Shown here one piece after another: positions 30,741-38,230 of a stretch of 54,777 nt of DNA; the first letter of the stretch is position 1; each line of letters begins with the position of its first letter. Under the pieces are notes generated by a model that was given only the letters and a program-made list of their open reading frames with translations, was not told the origin of the DNA and made no database searches. This DNA comes from a virus. The position numbers and the translations under genes are program-made. Location of the stretch: IMG/VR virus record IMGVR_UViG_3300031688_000022, positions 1-54,777 of that record; one strand, written 5' to 3'.

Positions 30741-30965
30741 TTAAACCGTCTTATCGATTATATTGCCCACTGAATCTATCTCTTTGTGAAACTGCGGTAC
30801 TGGTGTGAAGGTCATCCGACCATTCACCATGGTGACTTTACAATAGTCAACCCATGCACCCCATCCTAGTCTCTCAAATGTTATCTCCTCATCGAGGGAT
30901 AAGTCTTTGTCTTTATTTTGGTAAAGTGTATAGTCTATCCACTTGCGTTCGTTTAATTCACTCAT
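30741..30965 (-). CDS. Hypothetical small protein downstream of tRNA-Ser
   Basis: 74 residues from ATG 30965, with AAGGAGCTCAACG just upstream. 'FERLGWGAWVDYCKVTMVNGRMTFTPV' looks beta-rich. The same frame stays open through the tRNA to GTG 31238, but a tRNA within a coding frame is unlikely to be translated. No family recognised. Confidence 0.6.
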   Translation of the reverse strand: MSELNERKWIDYTLYQNKDKDLSLDEEITFERLGWGAWVDYCKVTMVNGRMTFTPVPQFHKEIDSVGNIIDKTV

Positions 30966-30988
30966 CGTTGAGCTCCTTGTTACCAATG

Positions 30989-31078
30989 TGGCGGAAGATG
31001 AAGGATTCGAACCTTCGAAAGGTTTGACCCTTTGCTGGTTTTCAAGACCAGTGCATTCAACCGCTCTGCCAATCTTCC
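30989..31078 (-). tRNA. tRNA-Ser (anticodon TGA)
   Basis: 90 bases including encoded CCA. Acceptor GGAAGAT pairs with ATCTTCC; the anticodon arm is CTGGT-CTTGAAA-ACCAG with anticodon TGA. A long variable arm (about 14-18 bases with AAAGG/CCTTT) marks a class II tRNA, and the T arm is GAAGG-TTCGAAT-CCTTC. It reads UCA and would supplement the host for AT-rich phage codons. Confidence 0.92.
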
Positions 31079-31360
31079 CTAAATTAATACTGGTGTCTTG
31101 GGACGGTCTTAAGCAAAGCAAGGTCATGAAGTAATTTCGACATACTTCCCTTGCATCCTGAAATGTGGGGTCTGTAGGGGTTTTATTGTCTACTGGGTAG
31201 ACTAAAACACCTTCTATCCACATATCGTCCTCGCGCACTTCAAACTATCGGTTCCAGTCACCGACCTACTTGGTATCGTATCCCTATTTGAGGTAACTAA
31301 CCCCATTCTCATCATAGAAGGAATAAGTAACTACTAGTGCTGGTTAAGACACTCGTACTA
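31079..31360. other. Intergenic stretch upstream of tRNA-Ser
   Basis: About 280 bp. A minus-strand frame with a GAGGA site and ATG at 31223 is open into the tRNA but no gene is convincing. No terminator or promoter with good match was seen. Confidence 0.35.
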
Positions 31361-31615
31361 TTAAAGATCAGTTTCTTGAATCTTTGTTTTGTTTTTAACC
31401 TTGGCCTTACGGTAGTTCTTTGTCTTTACTGGTAATGGTACGTCCATTGTGTATTTGACATCGACCTTCTTAGGGGCTCTTTTTTTGTAAACTTTCTTTT
31501 TAGACTCGTCTACATTGGGTGTTGATTTGTCGTCTGCAATGAATCGACCTTTCTCGTCTCTTGCTCTGACCCATTCAAACCCAAAGAAGTCTGTGATGTT
31601 ATTCCACCATCCCAT
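31361..31615 (-). CDS. Small basic hypothetical protein
   Basis: 84 residues. An N-terminal Trp/Phe-rich segment ('GWWNNITDFFGFEWVRARDEKG') is followed by a very Lys-rich tail ('KKKVYKKRAPKKVDVKY'). 'RDEKGRFIADDKSTP' recalls small phage proteins. No function known to me. It could bind nucleic acid by charge. Confidence 0.55.
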   Translation of the reverse strand: MGWWNNITDFFGFEWVRARDEKGRFIADDKSTPNVDESKKKVYKKRAPKKVDVKYTMDVPLPVKTKNYRKAKVKNKTKIQETDL

Positions 31616-31624
31616 GTTATTCTC

Positions 31625-32236
31625 CTAGAATGAATACTCGATTCCAAACGTTAGTGAATCAACTGCAGTATTCTTCAACACGTTCTGACCTACCAACATA
31701 TAGAATGTCGTATCGTTAATTGTCTTAGCACCTCTCAACATAACATATGAGTCCTTACCCTGTTTATCGAATGTTCCATAGATGAACTTTGCGTCCACTA
31801 ATGGGACAAACCATAATTTGTAGGTGAGCTCACCATATGTTTCATGAGTGTCTAAGTCTCCGAATCCAGTAATGGACAATCCACCCACTGAAACTGATGC
31901 GTATACTTCTTCAACTGAATCGTATACACTATCCCACACATATCGAATGTATCCGACATCTAATGAGACATTGTCTGTTATTGATAAGTCATATCCACCG
32001 AAATAGTTCAACTCTCTTGTTGTAGTATCTCCAGTGTAATTGACCTCGGAACCCCATACTCCTACGTATAGACCTTCCGTCTCTGCTTGTAAACCGAATG
32101 ATTTAACAGGTTTGCCTGATTGAGATTTACCTCTAAACACGTAGTCACTTGAGTAACCTACGAACCCACTGACATCGGCAAATGTCGGTGTTGAAAATAG
32201 CATTAATGATAATGCTGTTAATAATAATTTATTCAT
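31625..32236 (-). CDS. Outer-membrane beta-barrel protein (TorF/Gcw_chp-like)
   Basis: 203 residues with a Sec signal peptide 'MNKLLLTALSLMLFSTPTFA' (cleavage after residue 20). Then 'GFVGYSSDYVFRGKSQSGKP', 'LYVGVWGSEVNY', 'NYFGGYDLSI', 'DVGYIRYVW' and 'FGIEYSF' as the last strand with a terminal Phe. Alternating hydrophobic/aromatic strands and the final Phe are typical of outer-membrane barrels; the 'SDYVFRGxSQS' motif matches the Gcw_chp/TorF putative porins. A phage could use it to alter the host surface, for example to block superinfection. Confidence 0.8.
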   Translation of the reverse strand: MNKLLLTALSLMLFSTPTFADVSGFVGYSSDYVFRGKSQSGKPVKSFGLQAETEGLYVGVWGSEVNYTGDTTTRELNYFGGYDLSITDNVSLDVGYIRYVWDSVYDSVEEVYASVSVGGLSITGFGDLDTHETYGELTYKLWFVPLVDAKFIYGTFDKQGKDSYVMLRGAKTINDTTFYMLVGQNVLKNTAVDSLTFGIEYSF

Positions 32237-32254
32237 AATATATCCTTCCTATAG

Positions 32255-32262
32255 TTATTTAT
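32255..32262 (-). promoter_or_regulatory. Possible late promoter element (ATAAATAA)
   Basis: Minus strand AATAAATAACTATAGG lies 18 bases before the ATG of the beta-barrel gene and contains the stop of the upstream gene. A weaker match to the late consensus. Confidence 0.35.
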
Positions 32263-33017
32263 TGTTGTTTAAATCGCACGTTTCCAGCGACACTAATTCG
32301 TTCACCCCCACAATAAAATGGGTAAACTGAATGTCTCAACCAACTAGGAAAAACCAATAGGTCTCCCTCTAGTGGAAAATGAGTGAATGTTGACATGTTC
32401 AAGAATTGTGTCTCTCCGTAATGCAGTTCAATATGTCCTGCAAGTGGGGGGACAACTCCTCCGTTAACAATACCTCCAAGTGGGGCTGTGTTATCCTTGT
32501 CAAATATGTTGTCTATTGCATCTTCGAGTTTTACAGTGTTCTTAGTGTAAAAGACGAATGAGAATAGACCATCATGTGAATGGATTGGATTGAACTCAGC
32601 ATTGTTTGCGATGTTCACCCATAGTCCATTGATTTCTAGTTGTTCTTTAGGTATTCCTATTTGACATTGATCAACCATGGTCATAACATGGTTCATGATA
32701 TGATCTTTTGTCTCATCGGACACTAAGTCCTCTATGAAGATTTGTTCCTCTACTCTTCCTGCAAGTAGTCCACCAACATCGTGGTTTGAAGACCCTCTCC
32801 GTTGCTGTATACAGTCGGTTACATGATCTAATATTTCGGGGTTGACTCCACCATGATATACAGGTGGCCCGAATGGACTGAACATCTGTCCTTGAATTTC
32901 ATTTCTAGGAGGCTCAGGTGCATCAAGGTATATCTCATTATTGGGTGGTGGGTTGTCAAAATCAACTTTGATTCCTACAACGTTATTACCCTTATCAAAT
33001 TGGTCTTCAGTATTCAT
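32259..33017 (-). CDS. 2OG-Fe(II) oxygenase (PF13759-like)
   Basis: 252 residues. 'NPIHSHDGLFSFVFY' near 167-181 holds the first metal ligands (HSH variant), 'DLLVFPSWLRHSVYPF' gives the distal His, and 'ERISVAGNVRF' the Arg for 2-oxoglutarate. This is the 2OG-FeII_Oxy_5-type domain common in marine phages. The target (protein, nucleobase or lipid) is unknown. It is one of several such genes between 28787 and 37597 and in 41839-42804. Confidence 0.75.
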   Translation of the reverse strand: MNTEDQFDKGNNVVGIKVDFDNPPPNNEIYLDAPEPPRNEIQGQMFSPFGPPVYHGGVNPEILDHVTDCIQQRRGSSNHDVGGLLAGRVEEQIFIEDLVSDETKDHIMNHVMTMVDQCQIGIPKEQLEINGLWVNIANNAEFNPIHSHDGLFSFVFYTKNTVKLEDAIDNIFDKDNTAPLGGIVNGGVVPPLAGHIELHYGETQFLNMSTFTHFPLEGDLLVFPSWLRHSVYPFYCGGERISVAGNVRFKQQ

Positions 33018-33032
33018 AATATAGTCTTCCTC

Positions 33033-33251
33033 TTATACTGCCTTAGGCACATACTCAATTTTGACGAGACCCGACTTGGTACGTCTATCCAACTCATTCT
33101 TCACCTTCCGTTTCTGTTTAGGTGTCTTGGGGTCATTGTATGCTTTCAATAGTGTTTCTATTGATTGACATTTCATATACTGGTGAACTGTTGTTTTCTT
33201 GGATGTCCCTCTGGCAACGGTCACTGATGTTGGTGCAAATTTTACTGGCAT
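33033..33251 (-). CDS. Conserved small marine-phage protein
   Basis: 72 residues, basic: 'MPVKFAPTSVTVARGTSKKTTVHQYMKCQS' then 'KNELDRRTKSGLVKIEYV'. The same start (MPVKFxP) and 'HxYMKxQS' recur in marine phage proteins with no function. It lies 15 bp before the oxygenase gene. Confidence 0.6.
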   Translation of the reverse strand: MPVKFAPTSVTVARGTSKKTTVHQYMKCQSIETLLKAYNDPKTPKQKRKVKNELDRRTKSGLVKIEYVPKAV

Positions 33252-33260
33252 GTCTTTCCC

Positions 33261-33347
33261 CTAGATGAACATCTCAATCAGTTGTAGTCCTAGACTGATT
33301 GCTGTTATTGTTGTTAAAATCTTTAATATTGTTATTTGTTTTCTCAT
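33261..33347 (-). CDS. Possible 28-residue membrane peptide
   Basis: ATG 33347 with AAAGGAAAG just ahead, TAG at 33261-33263. The peptide is one hydrophobic helix with a basic start ('MRKQITILKILTTITAISL'). It overlaps the end of the zinc-finger-like gene, which lowers confidence. Confidence 0.35.
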   Translation of the reverse strand: MRKQITILKILTTITAISLGLQLIEMFI

Positions 33348-33480
33348 TATCTTTCCTTTGATGATATGATAAGGAACACTGAGGCCCACAAAATATGTGG
33401 CTTCGATCTTGTGTGTAGTACTTAATCTCTCTTGCAAGAGTCTTCACTTGACACACTGAACACCTCAATAGTGTATCCAT
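33274..33480 (-). CDS. Small zinc-finger-like protein
   Basis: 68 residues with 'CSVCQVKTLAREIKYY' and 'HIFCGPQCSLSYH', a CxxC plus CxxxC pair like small treble-clef/TRASH-type fingers. An Asn-rich tail follows. It starts 4 bp after the oxygenase-like gene, so it is probably coupled. It may bind nucleic acid or protein. Confidence 0.55.
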   Translation of the reverse strand: MDTLLRCSVCQVKTLAREIKYYTQDRSHIFCGPQCSLSYHQRKDNEKTNNNIKDFNNNNSNQSRTTTD

Positions 33481-33484
33481 CTTG

Positions 33485-34087
33485 TTATTTTATGACGACC
33501 TTAGTAAATGTAGGGCCATCTGTTAATTCTTCTGTTGGTTGATCATCGAATGCATTGTGATCACTGTCTTCACTTCGGTTTTCACTGAACCAAACACCCA
33601 ACATCCATTTTTCCCCTGCAGTAATAGGTAACACTCCAACACTTCTATAGGAAGGATTGTTAACGATTAGCATATCTCCAACGACATCGTTGATGATACT
33701 TGCATCTACCACCATGTTACCTCCATGGTAACCCTCCGATAGATTGAATAACACTAGTCCAGTGTCTTCTTCTTGGGATGTGTTAAATTCATATGAATCC
33801 ACTGGATAACATATGATCTGTATATGACTAGGTTCTTCAAAGCAGTCACCTTCAGGTAAAAACTCTTCGACCCAATCATAGACCTTTTCGAAGTCTACGG
33901 TTCCCTTTACATCGGGTACAATGTTGTATACCTCGACATCATTATGGTCAACCTTGAACCTAGACGTTCCACCCTCTATTTCAGTCTCGTCCTCGGTAAA
34001 GTCCTGTCGTTGTGCTAATCCTATGATTGTGGCACATTGGTCTTGGTCTAGTACTCGTTCACCGAGTGTTAACATATTATTTTGCAT
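33485..34087 (-). CDS. Oxygenase-fold protein lacking catalytic residues
   Basis: 200 residues from ATG 34087 (11-bp overlap). 'HIQIICYPVDSYEFNTSQEEDTGLVLFNL', 'GYHGGNMVV', 'GDMLIVNNP' and 'GEKWMLGVWF' follow the strand order of prolyl-4-hydroxylase-like 2OG oxygenases. The HxD that should follow the 'YPVDSY' strand is not seen, so it is probably a degenerate, non-catalytic member or a different enzyme on the same fold. Confidence 0.5.
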   Translation of the reverse strand: MQNNMLTLGERVLDQDQCATIIGLAQRQDFTEDETEIEGGTSRFKVDHNDVEVYNIVPDVKGTVDFEKVYDWVEEFLPEGDCFEEPSHIQIICYPVDSYEFNTSQEEDTGLVLFNLSEGYHGGNMVVDASIINDVVGDMLIVNNPSYRSVGVLPITAGEKWMLGVWFSENRSEDSDHNAFDDQPTEELTDGPTFTKVVIK

Positions 34088-34781
34088 GATTGTTTCCTGT
34101 TGTTGGGTGGAAGAATTGTACTTGACTAACTCTCCAGTTATCTCCACTATATTTAGTGTAGTCTTCGATATGAGCTCCATGCAACCTATTGCCGGGAAAT
34201 ATAACACATCGGTTAAATTTAGAAGGGATGATGGTATGCAACTCAAAGTCGTCTTGGCATGGATATAGTAATCCGTGGTGTTCATCGTTAGATATCCACT
34301 CACCATTATATACTGCAGTTCCACCACTCTCTTGTTTATCTAAGTAGACAAGCATGTTAAGTGTTGCTAGTTTGTTGGGGGTATCGAATGATGAATCCGT
34401 ATGTGGGTAGTGTTGCATCTTGTTATCAAACTCAGTGATCGTTTGGAACACATTGAATTCGTGAATTATGTCCCAGTCGTATCTACCCTTATGGAAATGC
34501 TTTCTGCATATATCTAACAGTCGTTCCATCTCACCAAAATACTTCCTAGTGGGGTGTCCGACCTTATCAGTAATTCTGCAATCGTTGTATTCAATTCCGT
34601 TGGGGGATTTTCTCTCCGTGGAGTATTTCCACATAGGGAATTGACGAGCCATGACGAAATCATGTATTGCTTCGGGATTCTCATAGAAGTTGTCTATGGT
34701 AATTGTCAACCCATCAAATGTAGGTTCCCACTTCTCAGACATCTTGAATAGTTCATCATGGATATAGGTTTTACCTGTCAT
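34077..34781 (-). CDS. 2OG oxygenase-like DUF6445-type protein
   Basis: 234 residues. 'NVFQTITEFDNKMQHYPHTDSSF' with His-x-Asp near 128-130, 'TLNMLVYLDKQESGGTAVY', and 'IIPSKFNRCVIFPGNRLHGAHI' with a distal His are what I associate with DUF6445, a 2OG-Fe(II)-like family. It overlaps the next oxygenase-fold gene by 11 bp and the upstream one by 11 bp, so three such proteins are encoded in a chain. Confidence 0.65.
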   Translation of the reverse strand: MTGKTYIHDELFKMSEKWEPTFDGLTITIDNFYENPEAIHDFVMARQFPMWKYSTERKSPNGIEYNDCRITDKVGHPTRKYFGEMERLLDICRKHFHKGRYDWDIIHEFNVFQTITEFDNKMQHYPHTDSSFDTPNKLATLNMLVYLDKQESGGTAVYNGEWISNDEHHGLLYPCQDDFELHTIIPSKFNRCVIFPGNRLHGAHIEDYTKYSGDNWRVSQVQFFHPTTGNNHAK

Positions 34782-35754
34782 GGTTTATGTCCTCTTCAAG
34801 AAAATTATAGGACATGTTTCGTCCTGTTTTGTTGTTGTCTAATTCTGTTTTATGCCATAGGTTGAATGATATACTGATACGTTCATATCCTGTCTCTCTA
34901 CCACCAGTTATGGCAGGTACGGCATGTTGTAGGTAAGATGGCCATAACAAGAACTCCCCTGTCTCGGGATATACACTCATTTCTGACTCAATTCCGTTAG
35001 TACCCATGAATTCGATTCTGTCCATACCTTCCCTAGTAACAGGACGATCAACTTGTTGTTGACCCGACAATGCCATTGCTGAAGGTGATGTGAACTTGAT
35101 TGGTTGTGACCCTTCACCTGCCTTGACATAATATGTTCCACTCATTTTACAATTAGTGTGATTATGTGTCTCGTGGGCATGGTTACCAGTGTAAACATTA
35201 ACCCATGCAAATAGGTGTAGGTCATTCCTTGATAGGTGACTTACTGGTATATTCAACATGTTCTGTATGTACGAGATATAGGTGTCTTTGCATATGTCTG
35301 AGAAGTCCTTGAACCAATCTAGTCCATGGGTCTCTTCACGAATGTCTTCATCGAAATAGGTAGTGTAATTTCTTGCTCTATCTTCCCCTGCACGTTCTTT
35401 GACCTTACGCACTAGTAGTCTACAATCAACTGCAATCTCGTCATGAGGTAACTCCATATGACCCCTTAAAAAAGGTGTTGCAAATACTGGTATGATCTCT
35501 CCATCTGCTGGTCGGAATGGTAATTTCGGTTCTACATAGGAATCAACTAAAGGTTCTGTCCATCTAGTATGTTGGATAGGTTGTTCGTACTCTTCTATTG
35601 CAAGTGTATGAGAATCAGCATTCCATTCTTGATCAGGCATACTGACTGTATCACTTCTTTTACTTGCTCCAAGTGGGTCTAATAGAACCCTCTCTCTTCT
35701 TGAAAGTTCTACCTTTGGTTCTTCCTTTGTGGGTGGTGCCGACTTAGGTCTCAC
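34771..35754 (-). CDS. 2OG-Fe(II) oxygenase (PF13759-like), GTG start
   Basis: 327 residues. The GTG start at 35754 overlaps the holin-candidate stop (GTGA). The first 90 residues are a charged extension. The catalytic part has 'WVNVYTGNHAHETHNHTNCKMSGTYYVKA' with the HxxHxH ligand region near 190-200, 'GEFLLWPSYLQHAVPAITGG' (distal His) and 'YERISISFNLWH' (2OG Arg). Likely hydroxylase of an unknown phage or host target. Confidence 0.75.
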   Translation of the reverse strand: MRPKSAPPTKEEPKVELSRRERVLLDPLGASKRSDTVSMPDQEWNADSHTLAIEEYEQPIQHTRWTEPLVDSYVEPKLPFRPADGEIIPVFATPFLRGHMELPHDEIAVDCRLLVRKVKERAGEDRARNYTTYFDEDIREETHGLDWFKDFSDICKDTYISYIQNMLNIPVSHLSRNDLHLFAWVNVYTGNHAHETHNHTNCKMSGTYYVKAGEGSQPIKFTSPSAMALSGQQQVDRPVTREGMDRIEFMGTNGIESEMSVYPETGEFLLWPSYLQHAVPAITGGRETGYERISISFNLWHKTELDNNKTGRNMSYNFLEEDINHDR

Positions 35755-35921
35755 AACTCGTCCTCATTTTGAATGAAGTAAAAGAGGAATGCGATAGTGG
35801 CTGCAACTGCAACAGTTGGTGTGTCCAGTGCATATATGAATGACCCTATAAAGTCCCATCCTGTTAACACGGATATTGCTATACATAGTCCAAATAATCC
35901 TGCAAGTAGTTTCCAAATCAT
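35751..35921 (-). CDS. Two-helix membrane protein, holin candidate
   Basis: 56 residues, ATG 35921 to TGA 35751. Two hydrophobic helices at about 2-20 ('IWKLLAGLFGLCIAISVL') and 33-49 ('PTVAVAATIAFLFYFI') with a short acidic end. It starts inside the end of the o-spanin gene (4-bp overlap) and follows the i-spanin, so a class II-like holin is the best guess. Direct proof is lacking. Confidence 0.6.
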   Translation of the reverse strand: MIWKLLAGLFGLCIAISVLTGWDFIGSFIYALDTPTVAVAATIAFLFYFIQNEDEL

Positions 35922-36400
35922 TTCTTCCTAACCTCTGCAGCGATTGCTGGTTCGTCTTTAATGGTTACATTTCTGTAATATACAATGACCTCACCGACCT
36001 GTTGAATGTATCGTCTGAGTTCTTGGTTGTTCTGAATCATCACCTTGTAGTCACCCACAGTTGTTGCAACAAATACGATGTCACCACTGTTCTGTCTCTT
36101 CATCTCATCGATGAATCGATCTAGGTAGGTATAGCCTGGTGGCCATTCGGGATTCTCCCTCTCTGATAGTTCACATGCCTTTGGTCTTTTGTCTTCTACC
36201 TTCTTACAATTGTTTGCAATTCGAGCTTCGGATACGACAAACCATTTAGGTGCTGTCAAGTCCAAGGGTCTTGGTAATGTAGGTTGGATGATTTCGATTT
36301 CGACAGGCTTACTGACTATCTCAATCGTCTTCGAGTTAAATAACGAGCAACTACTGACCGTTAGTGCTAGTGTCAAGATCGCTAATGTTCTTAGTGTCAT
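35918..36400 (-). CDS. Outer-membrane spanin lipoprotein (Rz1-like)
   Basis: 160 residues with a lipoprotein signal 'LAILTLALTVSSC' and lipobox Cys18. The mature part is Pro-rich near the start ('IIQPTLPRPLDLTAP') and helical at the end. It overlaps the i-spanin gene by 50 bp in another frame, the classic Rz/Rz1 arrangement. The o-spanin would sit in the outer membrane and meet the i-spanin across the periplasm for the final lysis step. Confidence 0.75.
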   Translation of the reverse strand: MTLRTLAILTLALTVSSCSLFNSKTIEIVSKPVEIEIIQPTLPRPLDLTAPKWFVVSEARIANNCKKVEDKRPKACELSERENPEWPPGYTYLDRFIDEMKRQNSGDIVFVATTVGDYKVMIQNNQELRRYIQQVGEVIVYYRNVTIKDEPAIAAEVRKK

Positions 36401-36734
36401 TTTCTATTCCCTCCAATACGTCAACAGTTCCTTTGTTGAATCTAAGTTCCATGAGGCCTGGTTTCATTTGTGCCAGTCTCTCAAAATTATGTTTGGATAG
36501 AATTTCTAAGTACTTAGACTTCTCTGCTTCTATCGCATTGTTCCTTCGAGTCATGTTCTGAAGAGATTGAGTCTGAACTGCAAAACTCTCCTGTACCACT
36601 CTAAGTGTTTCTTTCTGTTCTTCAACTGCACCTTCCAGTACAATGTTATTCCCAGCAAGTATTTGGTTCTCAGTATAGAGGTAGTAACTACCCAATCCGA
36701 GAACAAGTATGATTCCAATCAATAACTGATTCAT
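36351..36734 (-). CDS. Inner-membrane spanin (Rz-like)
   Basis: 127 residues. One N-terminal membrane helix ('LLIGIILVLGLGSYYLY') followed by a periplasmic coiled coil ('GAVEEQKETLRVVQESFAVQTQSL') is the Rz layout. Partner of the lipoprotein that overlaps its 3' end. The SleB-type lysin lies far away at 11312. Confidence 0.75.
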   Translation of the reverse strand: MNQLLIGIILVLGLGSYYLYTENQILAGNNIVLEGAVEEQKETLRVVQESFAVQTQSLQNMTRRNNAIEAEKSKYLEILSKHNFERLAQMKPGLMELRFNKGTVDVLEGIENDTKNISDLDTSTNGQ

Positions 36735-36735
36735 T

Positions 36736-37011
36736 CTATATCTCCTCTATTTTATAGTCTAGTCCGCCTGATGATCGAATCTCAATCATCTTCTTGGTCT
36801 CCCAATCTCTAAACTTTAAATGTTTTTCTTTTTGTATAATAAGTTTACGTGCAGTGTAAACGGACTTATACATTTGTCCACCCACAGTGCTTGATTCCCT
36901 ATACACGGTTATTTGGTATTCTCCTACGAAGAGGTTGTGTATCCACCCTGCAAATCGTTTGCAGACACCCCATAGACCTTTACCGAAATTCTTTCTACGC
37001 ATTGTAGTCAC
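36736..37011 (-). CDS. Hypothetical basic protein upstream of the spanins
   Basis: 91 residues, basic, with 'GKGLWGVCKRFAGWIHNLFVGEYQITVYRE' and a C-terminal 'GGLDYKIEEI'. No membrane helix and no family recognised. It starts 17 bp inside the oxygenase gene and ends one base before the i-spanin, so it is part of the same lysis operon. Confidence 0.55.
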   Translation of the reverse strand: MTTMRRKNFGKGLWGVCKRFAGWIHNLFVGEYQITVYRESSTVGGQMYKSVYTARKLIIQKEKHLKFRDWETKKMIEIRSSGGLDYKIEEI

Positions 37012-37597
37012 TCCATCCTGTCAATATTATTTTCTCTCCACTCAATGGTGGATTTCCCCTATGGACGTGTGTAAAGTGCGCAGGCCACACAAGTAACGTC
37101 CCTTTTGTTGGTTTGAATCTGCATCGTTGGTGAAGGAACTCTGTCTCCCCACCTTCTTCTACATCATTCATATACAACATCCATGCAAGAACACGATGTT
37201 TATTCACATGTGAGTCTTGTTCATAATGCCATATATGATACCCTTCACCCTGCAATGTCTTTTGTATCTTTCCGTCCACTGATAACAAATCGATATCGTT
37301 ACGCATACCATATGCTTTCTTATACATCGGTATAATTTCATCGTTTAGTATATTAAAAAACTCGTTTTGTGCGTCTGCCCGAACAATATCCTTTAGTCCA
37401 TGGGATATTCGTGCAAGTGAAACGGATTCGTCTGATTTTTCTAGGACATCATGAGATAGGTCGTAGTCCTCTCTTCGTGAGGTGTGACCAAGTGACGAGT
37501 AATATTCGAATGTATCCGTAATATCCTGCATCATATTTTCATCTATTGCATCGTGAAACACACCTATGTGATCACTCCGCTTTTCAAACTCTGCCAT
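36995..37597 (-). CDS. 2OG-Fe(II) oxygenase (prolyl-hydroxylase-like)
   Basis: 200 residues from ATG 37597 (ATG 37618 adds 7). 'GYHIWHYEQDSHVNKHRVLAWMLYMND' near 126-152 contains the first ligands as His-x-Glu rather than His-x-Asp. 'GTLLVWPAHFTHVHRGNPP' provides the distal His, and 'GEKIILTGW' has a Lys, as in P4H, for 2-oxoglutarate. This type is common in marine phages. Target unknown. Confidence 0.75.
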   Translation of the reverse strand: MAEFEKRSDHIGVFHDAIDENMMQDITDTFEYYSSLGHTSRREDYDLSHDVLEKSDESVSLARISHGLKDIVRADAQNEFFNILNDEIIPMYKKAYGMRNDIDLLSVDGKIQKTLQGEGYHIWHYEQDSHVNKHRVLAWMLYMNDVEEGGETEFLHQRCRFKPTKGTLLVWPAHFTHVHRGNPPLSGEKIILTGWSDYNA

Positions 37598-37616
37598 AAT
37601 TATACCTATATGCAAC

Positions 37617-37641
37617 AATACAGGGACATCTTCCCTGTATT
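37617..37641. terminator. Strong 10-bp hairpin between nucleotidase and oxygenase genes
   Basis: AATACAGGGA and TCCCTGTATT around a 5-base loop form a perfect stem. No long U run follows on either strand, so it may be a weak terminator, or a 5' hairpin on transcripts from the CTAAATAA element at 37643-37650. Confidence 0.5.
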
Positions 37642-37642
37642 A

Positions 37643-37650
37643 TTATTTAG
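37643..37650 (-). promoter_or_regulatory. Possible late promoter element (CTAAATAA)
   Basis: Minus strand ACTAAATAATAATAC, 46 bases before ATG 37597, followed at once by the hairpin at 37617-37641. Confidence 0.35.
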
Positions 37651-37661
37651 TGTGTTTTAAC

Positions 37662-38147
37662 TTAACTGTTTCTTAAAGCCTTTAACTGGTTGATTGTATC
37701 TTCTGCACTTACGTGTAGGATACCTATTCCACCATGTTTAACCCATGAATCAAGGTTCTTCTGTCTGTCGTCAATGAGGATACTTCCTTCCATTGCAAAC
37801 ATACCTTTCTGACTACCTGTCATGGTGCAAGTGACAACAACTGTTGGACTTACATATTCTTTAATCCACTCTTGTTTGTCCCAAACTACTAATTCTCTGT
37901 TGACGACACCAGCTGCAGTGAGTATTTCCCACGGTAGGTTAGTGTGTCTAATGTAACCAACTAAGTCCCACATATCGGGCATAGGTGGTAGACTTCTGAA
38001 TAATCTCTTGTTCGTTAACTCTTCTTTTCTCTCATCATAATCATTATGACCTTGGTCTGTATTAGGGAATGCTGTTCCTGTTAAGGTCTCCACTCCAGTA
38101 TTGAAATCTGCCAATACTCCGTCCATGTCTACAAATATTCTTTTCAC
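37662..38147 (-). CDS. HAD-family 5'-deoxynucleotidase
   Basis: 161 residues from GTG 38147, chosen because AAAGGAG lies 6 bases ahead; ATG 38186 is only 6 bases behind the -10 of the promoter. 'IFVDMDGVLADF' (4-15) is HAD motif I, 'WEILTAA' motif II, 'CTMTGSQKGMFA' holds the Lys motif, and 'ILIDDRQKNLDSW' motif IV. This matches NT5C-type nucleotidases that remove phosphate from dNMPs, so it may tune the phage dNTP pool with RNR and MazG. Confidence 0.82.
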   Translation of the reverse strand: MKRIFVDMDGVLADFNTGVETLTGTAFPNTDQGHNDYDERKEELTNKRLFRSLPPMPDMWDLVGYIRHTNLPWEILTAAGVVNRELVVWDKQEWIKEYVSPTVVVTCTMTGSQKGMFAMEGSILIDDRQKNLDSWVKHGGIGILHVSAEDTINQLKALRNS

Positions 38148-38192
38148 ATTTTCTCCTTTGTTTATCTCTCTCTTTCTCTCACTCATGATACT

Positions 38193-38222
38193 ATTATAAC
38201 ACTAATGGGGCGTCACTGTCAA
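38193..38222 (-). promoter_or_regulatory. Sigma70-type promoter
   Basis: Minus strand TTGACA (38217-38222), 18 bp, TATAAT (38193-38198), upstream of the nucleotidase gene. Confidence 0.7.
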
Positions 38223-38230
38223 GTCTTTTC

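Noticed and set aside
30966-31238. Coding extension of the 74-residue gene through tRNA-Ser
   Set aside because: The tRNA folds cleanly, and ATG 30965 has a good ribosome site; open reading through 90 bases is likely chance.
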